DNA of 39,164 nucleotides. Origin: Gallionellaceae bacterium (lineage in GTDB: Bacteria; Pseudomonadota; Gammaproteobacteria; Burkholderiales; Thiobacillaceae). The notes under the pieces were generated by a model. The model saw nothing but the letters and a program-made list of their open reading frames with translations, was not told where the DNA came from and did no database searches. A program made the position numbers and the translations under genes. Each line of letters begins with the position of its first letter. The stretch's first letter is position 1. Of this stretch, positions 19,601 to 29,362 are shown one piece after another. The stretch spans positions 1 through 39,164 of the forward strand of contig JAQVJE010000007.1 of the NCBI GenBank assembly GCA_028695325.1. Reading direction: 5' to 3'.

Positions 19601-21498
19601 AGCAGGCGGCCGTCGGGGGCAAAGGCGAGGTCGGCCAGCTCGTGCACCCACCTCACCTCGCCATCGACTACGATGCGGTGGCGTATGTCGTAATGCGCGC
19701 CCTTCAGGGCGGCCTGCCAGGCGGCGTCGACGCGAGCGCGGTCGTCCGGGTGGACGCGGGCGAGGAAGTCGGCGTAGCCGATGGGCGTGCCGGGGGCGAT
19801 GCCGAACAGGCGGAAGGTCTCGTCCGACCAGTCCAGGCCCAGGTCGTCGAGGTGCCAGCTGCCCACCCGGGCCACCGCCTGGGCGCGCCGCAGCCTGGCC
19901 TCGCTGTCGTGCAGGGCATGTTGCGCCCGGGTGCGCGCGGTGATGTCGCTGACCACCCCGTTCCACAGTGTGTCACTGCCGGCGCGCATGCTCGGGGTGG
20001 CCTCGATGCGCAACCAGCGCGTTTCGCCACGCACGCCGATGCGGCCCTCCCACTGCAATGGCAACAGGCTGTGCGCAACCTCCTCGCTGAGCGCCAGGAG
20101 GCCGTGGCGGTCGTCCGCGTGCACCCGTTCGAAGAAGCGCCCGGGGTCGGCCAGGACGTCCGCGGCGGCGACGTCCAGGATGGCGCAGAAGCGCGGGCTG
20201 ACATAGTCGAAGTGCATGCTGCTGGCGCCGCGCGCCTGGTAGACACCGACCGGGATGCGCTCGACCAGCTCGTCGTAGCGCGCCGTGCTGAGGGCCAGCT
20301 CGCGGGTGCGCTCCGCCACCCTGGCCTCCAGACCGGCCTGGTCGTCGGCCAGGCGGTCGGCCATACGGTTGAAGCTCGCCGCCAGCTCGCGGAACTCGCG
20401 GCAGCCGGCCATCTCGGCGCGTTCGCGCAGGTCGCCCTGGGCCAGGCGGCGCGTGGCGGCGGTCAGCCGGCGGACCGGCCGCACCAGGGTACCGCCCAGC
20501 CATAGCGCGCTGAAGGTAGCGAGCAGCAGCAGGGCGGCCAGCGCCTCCAGGCTGAAGCGGCGTAGCTGGGTAGCGGGGGCGAGGGCCTCGGCGGCGTCGA
20601 CCTTGACCACCATGCCCCAGTCGAGCGCCGGCAGGTGGCGCCAGGCGGCGACCACCTCGATGCCGGCATAGTCGCGCGTCAGGCCGCGGCCATGATCGCC
20701 CTTGAGGGCCGCCAGCATGGGCGGCGGCGCCTCGGCGAGCGCGATACGGCGCTGGAAGGCGGCGTCCGGCACATGGCGCAGCGGCCCGACATAGCGGGCC
20801 GTGCCGCCCTCGTCCTGCGCCAGCACGGTCTCGCCGCTCTGTCCCAGGCCGGTGACGTCGGCGCTGACGGTGGTGAGGCGTTCGAGGTCGAGTTGCAGGG
20901 CCACGCTGCCGATCGGTCGGCCGTGCTCGACCACCGGGGTGACCAGGAAGATGGCCGGTTTGTCTCCCGACGGGGCATAGGGGGCGGCGGGCGTGGTCTG
21001 GCTGTCGAGCAGGGCCATGGCCTCGCGGTGGGCCACGGCGAGCTGGCTGTCGCGATAGGGGCCGTCGACCAGGTTGCTGCCCAGGTCGGCCTCGTGCCGT
21101 AGCGAATACACGACGTTGCCGGCGGCGTCGACGAGCAGCAGGTCGTAATAGCCGCTGCCGTCCAGCACGGTCTGGAAGTAGGCGCGGTGGCGCTCGGCCG
21201 TGGTGGGATCGAGCAGCTCCCCGTTTCGGCCCGGCTGGGGGTGGAGGATCGCCCGCACGACGGCGCTCTTCGCCAGCATGCGACCGTCGGACAGGCGTTC
21301 GTCCAGGTAGCGGTTGATCTGGTCGGACTTCTTGTTGGCCAGGGAGGAAAGGTTGGTGAGCTGGGTCTCCAGCAGGGCGCGCTCGAAGGCACCAATATGC
21401 AGCCAGGCCAGCCCTGCCAGGGGCAGCGGCGACAGAAGCAGGAAGCCCAGCAGCAGCCTGGGCATGATGCGGTCGGCCAGGTGGAGGGCGGCGATCAT
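16609..21498 (-). CDS. Multi-PAS hybrid histidine kinase with two receivers and HPt
   Basis: A 1629-residue membrane sensor. It has an N-terminal membrane segment (about 10-32), a ~280-residue periplasmic sensor of the Cache type (YFQTVLDGSGYYDLLLVDAAG), a second membrane segment near 310-340 and HAMP. Four PAS/PAC modules follow (about 405-920; PAC ends such as ISERRAAEARL). HisKA has H932 in NMSHEIRTPMN. The HATPase (about 1045-1160) has GTGLGLAICERL. REC1 has Asp1220 (VLLDWQMPDLDG), REC2 has Asp1356 (ILMDLHMPVLDG), and HPt has His1495 (HTLKGSAANLG). All phosphorelay residues are present. It overlaps the binding-protein gene upstream and the GGDEF-EAL regulator downstream by 4 nt each, so the three form one operon. 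Confidence 0.95.
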
Positions 21499-22706
21499 GG
21501 CGGCCCCGCGGTCATGGCCTGCCAGGTGGCGTGGTCGCGATAGGTCGGCCAGGGAGCGGGGCGCAGGTGGCTGGCGTAGGCCAGCACCTCGCGGTACTGG
21601 CCGTCACGTTGGACGTGGCCGATGCGCACCCGCTTCCACATGTGGCGAGTAGCGGCGTCGATGGCGGCGACACCGCCCGGTCCCTCGATGCTCTGGCGCA
21701 GTAGCACGCCGGTGTTGACCCGTGTTGGCTCGGCCGCGCCCACTTCACGCACCGCGTTGGCCCACAGCCGGACGCCGACGTAGGTGGCCTCGATGGGGTC
21801 GCTGGTACAGGGGGTATCGCGCTGGCTGGCCAGGTAGGCGGCGACGAAGGCGCGGTTGCGCGCGCCCGGCGTGCTCTGGAAATAGTTCCAGACGCCGTAA
21901 TGGCGGTGCAGGCGGCCACCGCCCCAGGCCGCCAGCTCCGGCTCGGCGACGCTGAATGAGAGCAGCGGGCGGTCGGCCTGGCCGGCGGCCAGCAGGGCGT
22001 CGAAGTAGGCGGCGTTGCTGTCGCCGTTGAGGGTGCTGAGGACCACGTCGGGGTCGAGGCGGACGATCTCGGCGACCGCCGCGGCAAGCGCCTGGCTGCC
22101 CAGGGGTAGGTAGTACTCGCCCACCACGCTGCCGCCAGCGGCAGCGACCAGGTCGCGGATGATCAGGTTGGCAGTGTGCGGGAAGACGTAGTCGGAGCCG
22201 AGCAGGTAGACGCGGCGGCCGAACTCGGCCATCGCCCAGCGGGCGCCCGGGACGATCTGCTGGTTGGGCGCCGCGCCAGTGTAGATGATGTTGGGCGACT
22301 GCTCGAGGCCCTCGTACTGGATCGGGTAGAACAGCAGGTGGCCGTGCCGTTCCACCACCGGCCGCACCGCCTTGCGGCAGGCCGAGGTCCAGCAGCCGAA
22401 CAGCACCGCGACGCCCTCGCGGGTGATCAGGCGCTCCGCCTCGCGCGCCGCCAGGGCAGGGTCGGAACGGGTGTCGGCCAGCACTATTTCGAGGCGGCGG
22501 CCGAGCAGGCCGCCGCCCCCGTTGATCTCATCCACCGCCAGGCGGACCGCCGCCGCCAGCGGCCGTTCGCTAACTGCCATGGTGCCGGTGAGCGAATGCA
22601 GCACGCCGACCCGGATCGGCGCCCTGGCCTGCTCCGGCCGCCACAGCAGCAGCGCGAGGCCGAGCAGTAGGGCGACGGCCAGGCTCAGGCGGAGGGCGGT
22701 CTTCAT
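21495..22706 (-). CDS. Urea/amide-type periplasmic substrate-binding protein (UrtA/AmiC-like)
   Basis: A 403-residue type I periplasmic binding protein. It starts with a signal or anchor (MKTALRLSLAVALLLGLALLLW) and continues IRVGVLHSLTGTMAVSE, VDEINGGGGLLGRRLE, AVLFGCWTSACRKAVRPV, LFYPIQYEGLEQSPNI and YTGAAPNQQIVPGARW. These strings closely match what I recall of UrtA and AmiC/FmdD-type urea and short-amide receptors. No permease, ATPase, urease or amidase gene is nearby. Instead its stop overlaps the start of a hybrid kinase, so a sensory rather than transport role is likely (inference). The ligand is not determined. It is the first gene of the signalling operon. Confidence 0.9.
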   Translation of the reverse strand: MKTALRLSLAVALLLGLALLLWRPEQARAPIRVGVLHSLTGTMAVSERPLAAAVRLAVDEINGGGGLLGRRLEIVLADTRSDPALAAREAERLITREGVAVLFGCWTSACRKAVRPVVERHGHLLFYPIQYEGLEQSPNIIYTGAAPNQQIVPGARWAMAEFGRRVYLLGSDYVFPHTANLIIRDLVAAAGGSVVGEYYLPLGSQALAAAVAEIVRLDPDVVLSTLNGDSNAAYFDALLAAGQADRPLLSFSVAEPELAAWGGGRLHRHYGVWNYFQSTPGARNRAFVAAYLASQRDTPCTSDPIEATYVGVRLWANAVREVGAAEPTRVNTGVLLRQSIEGPGGVAAIDAATRHMWKRVRIGHVQRDGQYREVLAYASHLRPAPWPTYRDHATWQAMTAGPP

Positions 22707-22856
22707 CGCATCACCGGATGGAGAGTGTCATGGAGTAAGTTTACCTAAACGTGGTCGGAACGGTGGCGGCGCTACGCCATCGCAGCGGCGGGGTTTCTCC
22801 ATTAAAGACGCCTGCCGGCCGCCCGTCCACCCGCATCTACGCGGTCCTTTGCGGCG

Positions 22857-22894
22857 GCCGGGCGCCCGCCTATCCTGAGGGTCGGGCGCCCGGC
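22857..22894. promoter_or_regulatory. Paired palindromes upstream of the EF-hand gene
   Basis: The 12-mer GCCGGGCGCCCG (22857-22868) is repeated in inverted orientation at 22883-22894 with a 14-nt spacer. Each arm contains the 10-bp palindrome CGGGCGCCCG, so centres are 24 bp apart, just over two helical turns. It lies 35 nt before the ATG at 22930. It could be a dimer-dimer operator or an mRNA hairpin in the leader; the sequence alone does not decide. A second small palindrome, GTTTACCTAAAC, lies at 22739-22750 nearer the divergent gene. Confidence 0.5.
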
Positions 22895-22929
22895 CGGGCG
22901 TGTCGCACGTGACAGGAGGCAAGGCCACC

Positions 22930-24756
22930 ATGAACAGCACCCCGCACACCTGGCGTTTTTTCCGCGCCGGCGGTTTCGATCAGGCTCGCCTGGACACGGC
23001 AGACGACCTACTCGCCATCGGTGAACTCGACCAGAAGCTCTGGGTCGCCCTGTCCTGCCCGGTGCACGGCATCGAGTTCGACGCCCGCACCCTGGCCCTG
23101 GTCGACGGCGACGGCGACGGCCACGTGCGGGCGCCTGAGCTGATCGCCGCGGTGCGCTGGGCGGGCGAGCGCCTCGCCCGGCCGGCGGTGCTGGCCGAGG
23201 AACTGCCCGGCGTGCCACTGGCGGCGATCCGCGACGACGACGATGAAGGCGCCGCCATCGCGACGGCGGCGCGCGAGTTGCTTGCCGATCTCGGTCGCGA
23301 CGACGGCATGATCGATGTCGCGGCGACCAGCGCCGCCCAGGCCCGCCAGGCCGAGCGTGCCCTGGTGGACTGGCAGGCGGCGGGCGCGGTGGCGAGTCCG
23401 CTCGGTGATGCCACCGCGGCCGCCCATGACGCCTTGCAGGCGGTGGCGGACAAGATTGACGACTGGTTCGTGCGCGGCCGTCTGGCCGCCTTCGACGAGC
23501 GCGCCGCGGCGGCGCTCAACCCGGCCGAGGCGACCCTGGCCGCCCTCGCCGGCGCCACCCTGAAGGTGGATGCCGACGATATCGCCGCCCTGCCCCTGGC
23601 GCGGGTCGAGGCGGGTGCTGCCCTACCCCTGGCGGCCGGCCTAAACCCGGCCTGGGCGGCACGCATGGAGGCCTTCCGCGACCAGGTGGCGATCCCCCTG
23701 CTGGGCGCCCGCGACGCCCTCTCGGCGGCCGACTGGCAGGCGGTGCGCGAGCGCATGGCGCCCTATGCCGCCTGGCTGGCCGGGCGGCCCGACCCGGCGG
23801 CGGCCGGCGCCGGCGTGCTCGAACTGGAGCGCCTGGCCCGATACGTGCGCGACCTTCTGCGGCTGGCCAACAACTACGTCGCCTTCCGCGACTTCTATGC
23901 CCGCCAGGGCAAGGCCACCTTCCAGGTCGGCACCCTGTACCTGGACGGCCGCGCCTGCGAGCTGTGCGTCGCCGTCAGCGATGCCGCCCGCCATGCCGCC
24001 CTGGCCGGCCTGGCGCGCCTCTACCTGGCCTATTGCGACTGCCGGCGCGGCGACGCGCGGATGACCGTGGCGGCGGCCTTTACCGCCGGCGACGCCGACC
24101 AGCTCATGGTTGGCCGCAACGGCGTCTTCTACGACCGCCAGGGACGCGACTGGGATGCCACCATCGTCCGCCTGGTCGACCACCCGATCAGCCTGCGCCA
24201 GGCCTTCTGGTCGCCCTACCGGCGCCTGGGCCGCTTCATCGGCGAGCAGGTGCAGAAGTTCGCCACCCGCAAGGATGCCGAGGCCGGCGACCGCCTGGCG
24301 GCCGGCGCCGTCACGGCAGGCACGCCGCCGCCCTTCGACGTCGGCAAGTTCGCCGGCATCTTCGCCGCCATCGGCCTGGCCCTGGGCGCCCTCGGCACCG
24401 CCCTGGCCAGCGCCCTCGGCGGCCTCGTCGCCCTCGCATGGTGGCAGCTGCCACTGGTTCTGCTCGGGGTGATGCTGCTGGTCTCCGGCCCGGCCGTCCT
24501 GCTGGCCTGGCTCAAGTTGCGCAGCCGCAACCTGGGCCCGCTGCTGGACGCCAACGGTTGGGCGGTCAACGCCCGCGCCCGCATCAACATACCGTTCGGC
24601 CGCACCCTGACCCAGGCGGCCGTCCTGCCGGCCGACGCCGAGCGCAGCCTGGTCGACCCCTACGCCGACCGCTCAATGACCTGGCTGTGGTTCGCCCTGT
24701 TGGCCGGCCTGGTTATCGGTGCGGTGGCCTGGCTGGTCTGGGGTGGCGGGGCCTGA
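22930..24756 (+). CDS. Unknown membrane-anchored protein with EF-hand loop
   Basis: A 608-residue protein of no family I can name. Residues 59-70 (DGDGDGHVRAPE) fit the 12-residue EF-hand Ca2+-binding loop at every ligand position: D1, D3, D5, G6, V8, E12. The middle is Ala-rich and helical. A distinctive block follows (LMVGRNGVFYDRQGRDWDA, VDHPISLRQAFWSPYRR). The C-terminus has two adjacent hydrophobic segments (about 475-530) and a final one (WLWFALLAGLVIGAVAWLVW). No signal peptide is seen, so most of the protein is probably cytoplasmic and tail-anchored. AGGAGG at 22914-22919 supports the ATG at 22930. It is monocistronic, divergent from the binding-protein operon and convergent with cusA. 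It is a real gene by length and codon use; its function is unknown. Confidence 0.85.
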   Translation: MNSTPHTWRFFRAGGFDQARLDTADDLLAIGELDQKLWVALSCPVHGIEFDARTLALVDGDGDGHVRAPELIAAVRWAGERLARPAVLAEELPGVPLAAIRDDDDEGAAIATAARELLADLGRDDGMIDVAATSAAQARQAERALVDWQAAGAVASPLGDATAAAHDALQAVADKIDDWFVRGRLAAFDERAAAALNPAEATLAALAGATLKVDADDIAALPLARVEAGAALPLAAGLNPAWAARMEAFRDQVAIPLLGARDALSAADWQAVRERMAPYAAWLAGRPDPAAAGAGVLELERLARYVRDLLRLANNYVAFRDFYARQGKATFQVGTLYLDGRACELCVAVSDAARHAALAGLARLYLAYCDCRRGDARMTVAAAFTAGDADQLMVGRNGVFYDRQGRDWDATIVRLVDHPISLRQAFWSPYRRLGRFIGEQVQKFATRKDAEAGDRLAAGAVTAGTPPPFDVGKFAGIFAAIGLALGALGTALASALGGLVALAWWQLPLVLLGVMLLVSGPAVLLAWLKLRSRNLGPLLDANGWAVNARARINIPFGRTLTQAAVLPADAERSLVDPYADRSMTWLWFALLAGLVIGAVAWLVWGGGA

Positions 24757-24768
24757 TCTCGGCCCCCT

Positions 24769-27700
24769 TCACCCCGGTAGCCTGCGCCCGCGCCACAGCA
24801 GGTAGGCCACCGGGATCACGAACATCGACAGCAGCGGCGCCGTGATCATGCCGCCCAGCATCGGCGCGGCGATGCGCTGCATGACCTCGCTGCCGGCGCC
24901 ACCGCCGACCATGATGGGGAACAGGCCGGCCAGGATCACCGCCACCGTCATCGCCTTCGGGCGTACGCGCAGGACGGCGCCGTCCATGATCGCCGCCATG
25001 AGGTCGGCGCGGCTGTCGAGGCGGCCCTCGGCCTGGCGCCTGGCCACAGCCTGGTCGAGGTAGATCAGCATCACGACGCCGAACTCCGCCGCCACCCCGG
25101 CCAGGGCGATGAAGCCCACCGCTACCGCCACCGACATGTTGAAGCTGAGCAGGTAGAGCAGCCAGTAGCCACCGATCAGGGCGAAGGGCAGGGTGGCCAT
25201 GATCAGGACCGGTTGCCAGAAATTGCGGAAGGTGAGGTACAGGAGCACGAAGATCGCCGTCAGGGTGAGCGGCACCACCAGCTTGAGGCGCTGTACCGCA
25301 CGCTCCATGAACTCATACTGGCCCGACCAGGCGATCGAGTAGCCCGCCGGTAGCGTGACCTTCGCCGCCACCTCCAGCTTGGCCTGGGCGACGTAGCCGC
25401 CCAGGTCGCCGCCCCGGATGTCGACGAATATCCAGCCGTTCGGACGTGCGTTCTCGCTTTTCAGCATGGGCGGGCCGTCGGCGACCCCGATCCGGGCCAC
25501 CGAGGCGAGGTGCACCGTGGCACCCGTGCGGGTGACGATGGGCAACCGGCCGATGGCCTCGACGCTGTCGCGCGTCTCGCGCGGGAAACGGATCTGCACC
25601 GGGTAGCGCTCCAGTCCTTCCACCGTCTCGGTCACCGTGGCGCCGCCCACGGCGATACCGACCAGTTCCTGGACGTCGGCGATGTTGAGGCCGTAGCGGG
25701 CGGCCGCCGCGCGGTCGATGTCGACGTTCAGGTAGCGCCCGGCGGCTACCCGCTCGGAGAAGGCGCTGGCCGTCTCCGGCATGGCCTTTAGCACCGCCTC
25801 GATGTCGGCGCCGATGCGTTCGATCACGGCCAGGTCCGGCCCGGCGATCTTTACCCCGATGGGGCTCTTGATGCCGGTGGACAGCATGTCGAGGCGGGTG
25901 CGGATGGGCTGGATCCACAGGTTGGCGAGGCCGGGTATCTGCACGTTGCGGTCAAGTTCCGCGATGATGCTCGCCAGGGTCTGGCCGGGCCGCCAAGCGG
26001 ACGGGTCCTTGAGCTGGATGGTGGTCTCGATCATGGTCAGGGGCGCCGGGTCGGTGGCGGTGTCGGCGCGGCCGATCTTGCCGAACACCGACTTCACCTC
26101 AGGTACGGTCTTGATCATGCGGTCGGAGATCTGTAGCAGCTCGGCCGCCTTGCCGGGCGACAGGCCGGGCAGGGTGGTCGGCATGTAGAGCAGGTCGCCC
26201 TCGTCGAGGGGCGGGATGAACTCGCTGCCCAGCTTCGCGGCCGGGTAGGCCGTTGCCGCCAGGGCCAGGAAGCCGACCACCAGGCCGCTCCTGGGGTGCC
26301 GGAGGGCGAACTGGATCAGGGGGCGGTAGAGGGCGATCAGGCCCCGGCTCAACGGGTTGCTGTGCTCGTCCCGGATGCGGCCGCGGATGAACAGGCCCAT
26401 CAGGACCGGGATCAAGGTCACCGACAGGCCGGCCGCTGCCGCCATGGCGTAGGTCTTGGTGAAGGCCAGGGGCGCGAACAGGCGGCCCTCCTGGGCCTCC
26501 AGGGTGAACACCGGCAGGAAGCTGACGGTGATGATGAGCAGCGAGAAGAACAGGGCCGGCCCCACCTCGACGGCGGCATCCCGCGCCAGCTCGAAGTAGT
26601 CCGCCCCGCCCGGCTCCTGGCCCGGGCGCGCTTGACGCCACGCCTCCAGGTGTTTGTGCATGTTCTCGATCATGACCACGGCGGCGTCCACCATGGCGCC
26701 GATGGCGATGGCGATGCCGCCGAGGGACATGATGTTGGCGTTGATGCCCTGCTGGCGCATGACCATGAATGCGATCAGGATGCCCAGGGGCAGGGAGATG
26801 ATGGCCACGAGGGACGAGCGCAGGTGGAACAGGAAGGCTACGCAGACCAGGGCGACGACGACGAACTCTTCCGCCAGGCGGTGGGTCAGGGTCGCCACCG
26901 AGCGCTGGATCAGGCCGGAGCGGTCATAGGTGGACAGGATCTCGACGCCTTCGGGCAGGCTGTTCTGCAATTCCGCCAGCTTGGCCTTGACCGCGGCGAT
27001 GGTGCGCATGGCGTTGGCGCCATAGCGCATGACGATGACGCCCCCCACCACCTCTCCCTCACCGTCCAGCTCGGCGATGCCGCGGCGCATCTGGGGTCCG
27101 ACCTGGACCCGCGCGAGGTCGCGCAGCAGCACCGGTGTGCCGGCCTGGCCGAGCCCCACCGGGACGGCCTCGATGTCGGCCACCGACCGCAGGTAGCCGG
27201 TGGCGCGCACCATGTACTCCGCCTCGGCCATCTCCAGCACCGAGCCGCCGGCCTCCTGGTTGGCTCGCTTCACCGCTGTCACCACCTGGGCGAGCGGGAT
27301 GCCGAGGGCGCGCATGCGTGCGGGGTCGATGACGACCTGGTATTGCTTCACCATGCCGCCGATGGTGGCCACCTCGGCGACGTTCGGGATGGCCTGCAGC
27401 TCATATTTCAGGAACCAGTCCTGCAGGCCGCGCAGCTGGCCGGGGTCGTGCCGGCCGCTCCTGTCCACCAGGGCGTACTCGTAGATCCAGCCCACTCCGG
27501 TGGCGTCGGGCCCGATGCTCGGCTTCACGCCAGCCGGCAGCTTGCCGGCCGCGCTGTTCAGGTACTCCAGGACGCGCGAGCGCGCCCAGTACAGGTCGGT
27601 GCCGTCCTCGAACAGGACGTAGACGTAGGAGTCACCGAACATGGAGTAGCCGCGCACCACCTTGGCGCCGGGCACCGACATCATGGTGGTGGCCAGCGGG

Positions 27701-27900
27701 TAGGTGACCTGGTCCTCCACCACCCGTGGTGCCTGGCCCGGGAAGGAGGTGCGGACGATGACCTGGACGTCGGACAGGTCGGGCAGAGCGTCCACCGGCG
27801 TGTTGACCACCGCCACCGTGCCCGCCGCCGTGGCGATCAGAGTGGCGAGCAGGACCAGGAAGCGGTTGTGGATGGACCAGCCAATCAGCTTGGCGATCAT
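24769..27900 (-). CDS. cusA: CusA-type heavy-metal RND efflux pump (Cu(I)/Ag(I))
   Basis: Proton-driven inner-membrane pump of a tripartite efflux system. The 1043 residues have full RND length. Motifs include [53 protein letters not shown] (the transmembrane Asp region) and [20 protein letters not shown]. The three methionines of the E. coli CusA metal site fall at identical numbers here, Met573 (LLYMP), Met623 (LTMIETT) and Met672 (LDMLSTG). This argues for copper or silver rather than zinc, cobalt or cadmium (numbering recalled). It is the last gene of the efflux operon, 10 nt after cusB, and converges with the EF-hand gene. Confidence 0.95.
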   Translation of the reverse strand: MIAKLIGWSIHNRFLVLLATLIATAAGTVAVVNTPVDALPDLSDVQVIVRTSFPGQAPRVVEDQVTYPLATTMMSVPGAKVVRGYSMFGDSYVYVLFEDGTDLYWARSRVLEYLNSAAGKLPAGVKPSIGPDATGVGWIYEYALVDRSGRHDPGQLRGLQDWFLKYELQAIPNVAEVATIGGMVKQYQVVIDPARMRALGIPLAQVVTAVKRANQEAGGSVLEMAEAEYMVRATGYLRSVADIEAVPVGLGQAGTPVLLRDLARVQVGPQMRRGIAELDGEGEVVGGVIVMRYGANAMRTIAAVKAKLAELQNSLPEGVEILSTYDRSGLIQRSVATLTHRLAEEFVVVALVCVAFLFHLRSSLVAIISLPLGILIAFMVMRQQGINANIMSLGGIAIAIGAMVDAAVVMIENMHKHLEAWRQARPGQEPGGADYFELARDAAVEVGPALFFSLLIITVSFLPVFTLEAQEGRLFAPLAFTKTYAMAAAAGLSVTLIPVLMGLFIRGRIRDEHSNPLSRGLIALYRPLIQFALRHPRSGLVVGFLALAATAYPAAKLGSEFIPPLDEGDLLYMPTTLPGLSPGKAAELLQISDRMIKTVPEVKSVFGKIGRADTATDPAPLTMIETTIQLKDPSAWRPGQTLASIIAELDRNVQIPGLANLWIQPIRTRLDMLSTGIKSPIGVKIAGPDLAVIERIGADIEAVLKAMPETASAFSERVAAGRYLNVDIDRAAAARYGLNIADVQELVGIAVGGATVTETVEGLERYPVQIRFPRETRDSVEAIGRLPIVTRTGATVHLASVARIGVADGPPMLKSENARPNGWIFVDIRGGDLGGYVAQAKLEVAAKVTLPAGYSIAWSGQYEFMERAVQRLKLVVPLTLTAIFVLLYLTFRNFWQPVLIMATLPFALIGGYWLLYLLSFNMSVAVAVGFIALAGVAAEFGVVMLIYLDQAVARRQAEGRLDSRADLMAAIMDGAVLRVRPKAMTVAVILAGLFPIMVGGGAGSEVMQRIAAPMLGGMITAPLLSMFVIPVAYLLWRGRRLPG

Positions 27901-27910
27901 GGCGGCCTCC

Positions 27911-29362
27911 TCAGGGTCTGCGCCGGATGGCGGTGACGACGAAGCCGCCGTCCTGCCCGACCATCTCGAACTCCACTGCCGTGCCCGGCTTCAGGCCCTG
28001 CAGGATGGTCTTGTCCCGCACTGCGAAATCCATGGTCATGGCTGGCCAATCGAGGGCCGGGATGGGGTCGTGCTGCATGGTCAGCGCGCCGCTGCCGGCG
28101 TCCGCCGCGACGATGCGGGCGGTGCCGGTATGGACGTCGCCGCCGGGCGGCTTCAGCCTGTCCAGGGCGCCCTTGAGGTTCGCTTCCGACTCGATCAGGA
28201 ACTGGCCCGAGGTGACCACCCGCTCGCCGCCCGCCAGTCCCCTGTACACCAGGGTCTGGCCGTTGTTCTCCATGCCGGTCTCCACTTGGACAGGGGTGAA
28301 GCGGCCTTCGCCTTCGGCGACCAGCACCACGGCGCGCTTGCCGGTGTGGATGACCGCCTCGCTGGGCACGATGACGCCCTCCTCGCCCTTGCCGGCGTAG
28401 AGGGTGACGTTGGTGTACATGCCCGGCTTCAGCCTGAGGCCGGGGTTGTCTAGGACGATGCGCGCCTGCACCGTGCGGGTGGTGCTGTCCAACTTCGGGT
28501 AGATGTAGTCCACCCGGCCCTCGAAGGTCTCACCCGGCAGGGCGGCCAGGGTGATCTCGGCGCTCTTGCCCGGCACCACCCAGGTGGCCTGGTCCTCGAC
28601 GATCTCTGCCGTGACCCAGACCCGGTCAAGGTTGGTGATCTCCAGGATGGGCATGCCGGCAGTAACCTGGGCGCCAGGGTGGACGCGGATGTTGCTGACG
28701 ATGCCGCCTGCCGGGGCGTAATAGCTCACCCGCCGCTGCGCCTGGCCGCCCTTGGCCAGGGCGTCGATCTGGCGGGCCGGGAGGCCGAGGAAGGCCAGCT
28801 TCTGGCGCGCGGCGGCGCTCCAAGCGGCGTCATCCGGGTGCCGGAGCGCCAGGATGAACTCCTCCTGGGCGGCGTAGAGATCAGGGCTGTAAACCTCGGC
28901 GACGAGCTGGCCCCTGCGCACCGGGTCGTTGACCGCATGCACGTGTAGGGCCTCGATCCATCCGGCGGTGCGCGCCTGCAGGAACTCGACGCGGTTGTCG
29001 TCGGCGCGCACGTAGCCCACCGTGTCGATGCGTCGCCAGAGCTTGCCGACCGTCGCCTCGGCGGTGCGCACGCCGAGGTTCTGCAGCGTGCGGGGGTCGA
29101 TCCGGATGCCGGCGCCGCTGTTCTCGTCGGCGTACCTGGGCACCAGGTCCATGTCCATGAAGGGTGACTTGCCCGGCTGCTCGAAGTGCTGGTCCGGCAC
29201 CATGGGGTCGTACCAGTAGAGTACCTTCCGGTCGCCGGCCTGGGCGGCCGGCGTGGCGTCCGCGGGCGCCGCCTGGGGGTGGCCGAGGCCGTACCAGACG
29301 GCGCCGCCACCCAGGGCGGTGCCGGCGAGCAGGGCGGCGATGAGCTTGACCGTGGTGTTCAT
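27911..29362 (-). CDS. cusB: CusB-type membrane-fusion protein with fused CusF domain
   Basis: Periplasmic adaptor linking CusA to the outer-membrane channel. The 483 residues start with a membrane anchor or signal, then a heavy-metal-binding segment ([19 protein letters not shown] ... MDMDLVP, about 49-75). The adaptor core follows with barrel-sandwich and beta-barrel parts ([37 protein letters not shown]). The last ~75 residues are a CusF-like domain with His431, Trp439, Met442 and Met444. Their spacing matches the Cu(I)/Ag(I) ligands H36, W44, M47 and M49 of E. coli CusF (recalled). The metallochaperone is thus fused to the adaptor. It overlaps the cusC-like gene by ATGA. Confidence 0.95.
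   Translation of the reverse strand: MNTTVKLIAALLAGTALGGGAVWYGLGHPQAAPADATPAAQAGDRKVLYWYDPMVPDQHFEQPGKSPFMDMDLVPRYADENSGAGIRIDPRTLQNLGVRTAEATVGKLWRRIDTVGYVRADDNRVEFLQARTAGWIEALHVHAVNDPVRRGQLVAEVYSPDLYAAQEEFILALRHPDDAAWSAAARQKLAFLGLPARQIDALAKGGQAQRRVSYYAPAGGIVSNIRVHPGAQVTAGMPILEITNLDRVWVTAEIVEDQATWVVPGKSAEITLAALPGETFEGRVDYIYPKLDSTTRTVQARIVLDNPGLRLKPGMYTNVTLYAGKGEEGVIVPSEAVIHTGKRAVVLVAEGEGRFTPVQVETGMENNGQTLVYRGLAGGERVVTSGQFLIESEANLKGALDRLKPPGGDVHTGTARIVAADAGSGALTMQHDPIPALDWPAMTMDFAVRDKTILQGLKPGTAVEFEMVGQDGGFVVTAIRRRP

Noticed and set aside
16672-20505. 1277-codon open frame antisense to the hybrid kinase
   Set aside because: It is the mirror of a coding sequence with all phosphorelay residues intact; no start signal or motif supports the plus-strand frame.
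21495-22706. Urea or amide uptake operon
   Set aside because: Only the binding protein is present; no permease, ATPase, urease or amidase gene lies within the window, and the partner gene is a kinase.
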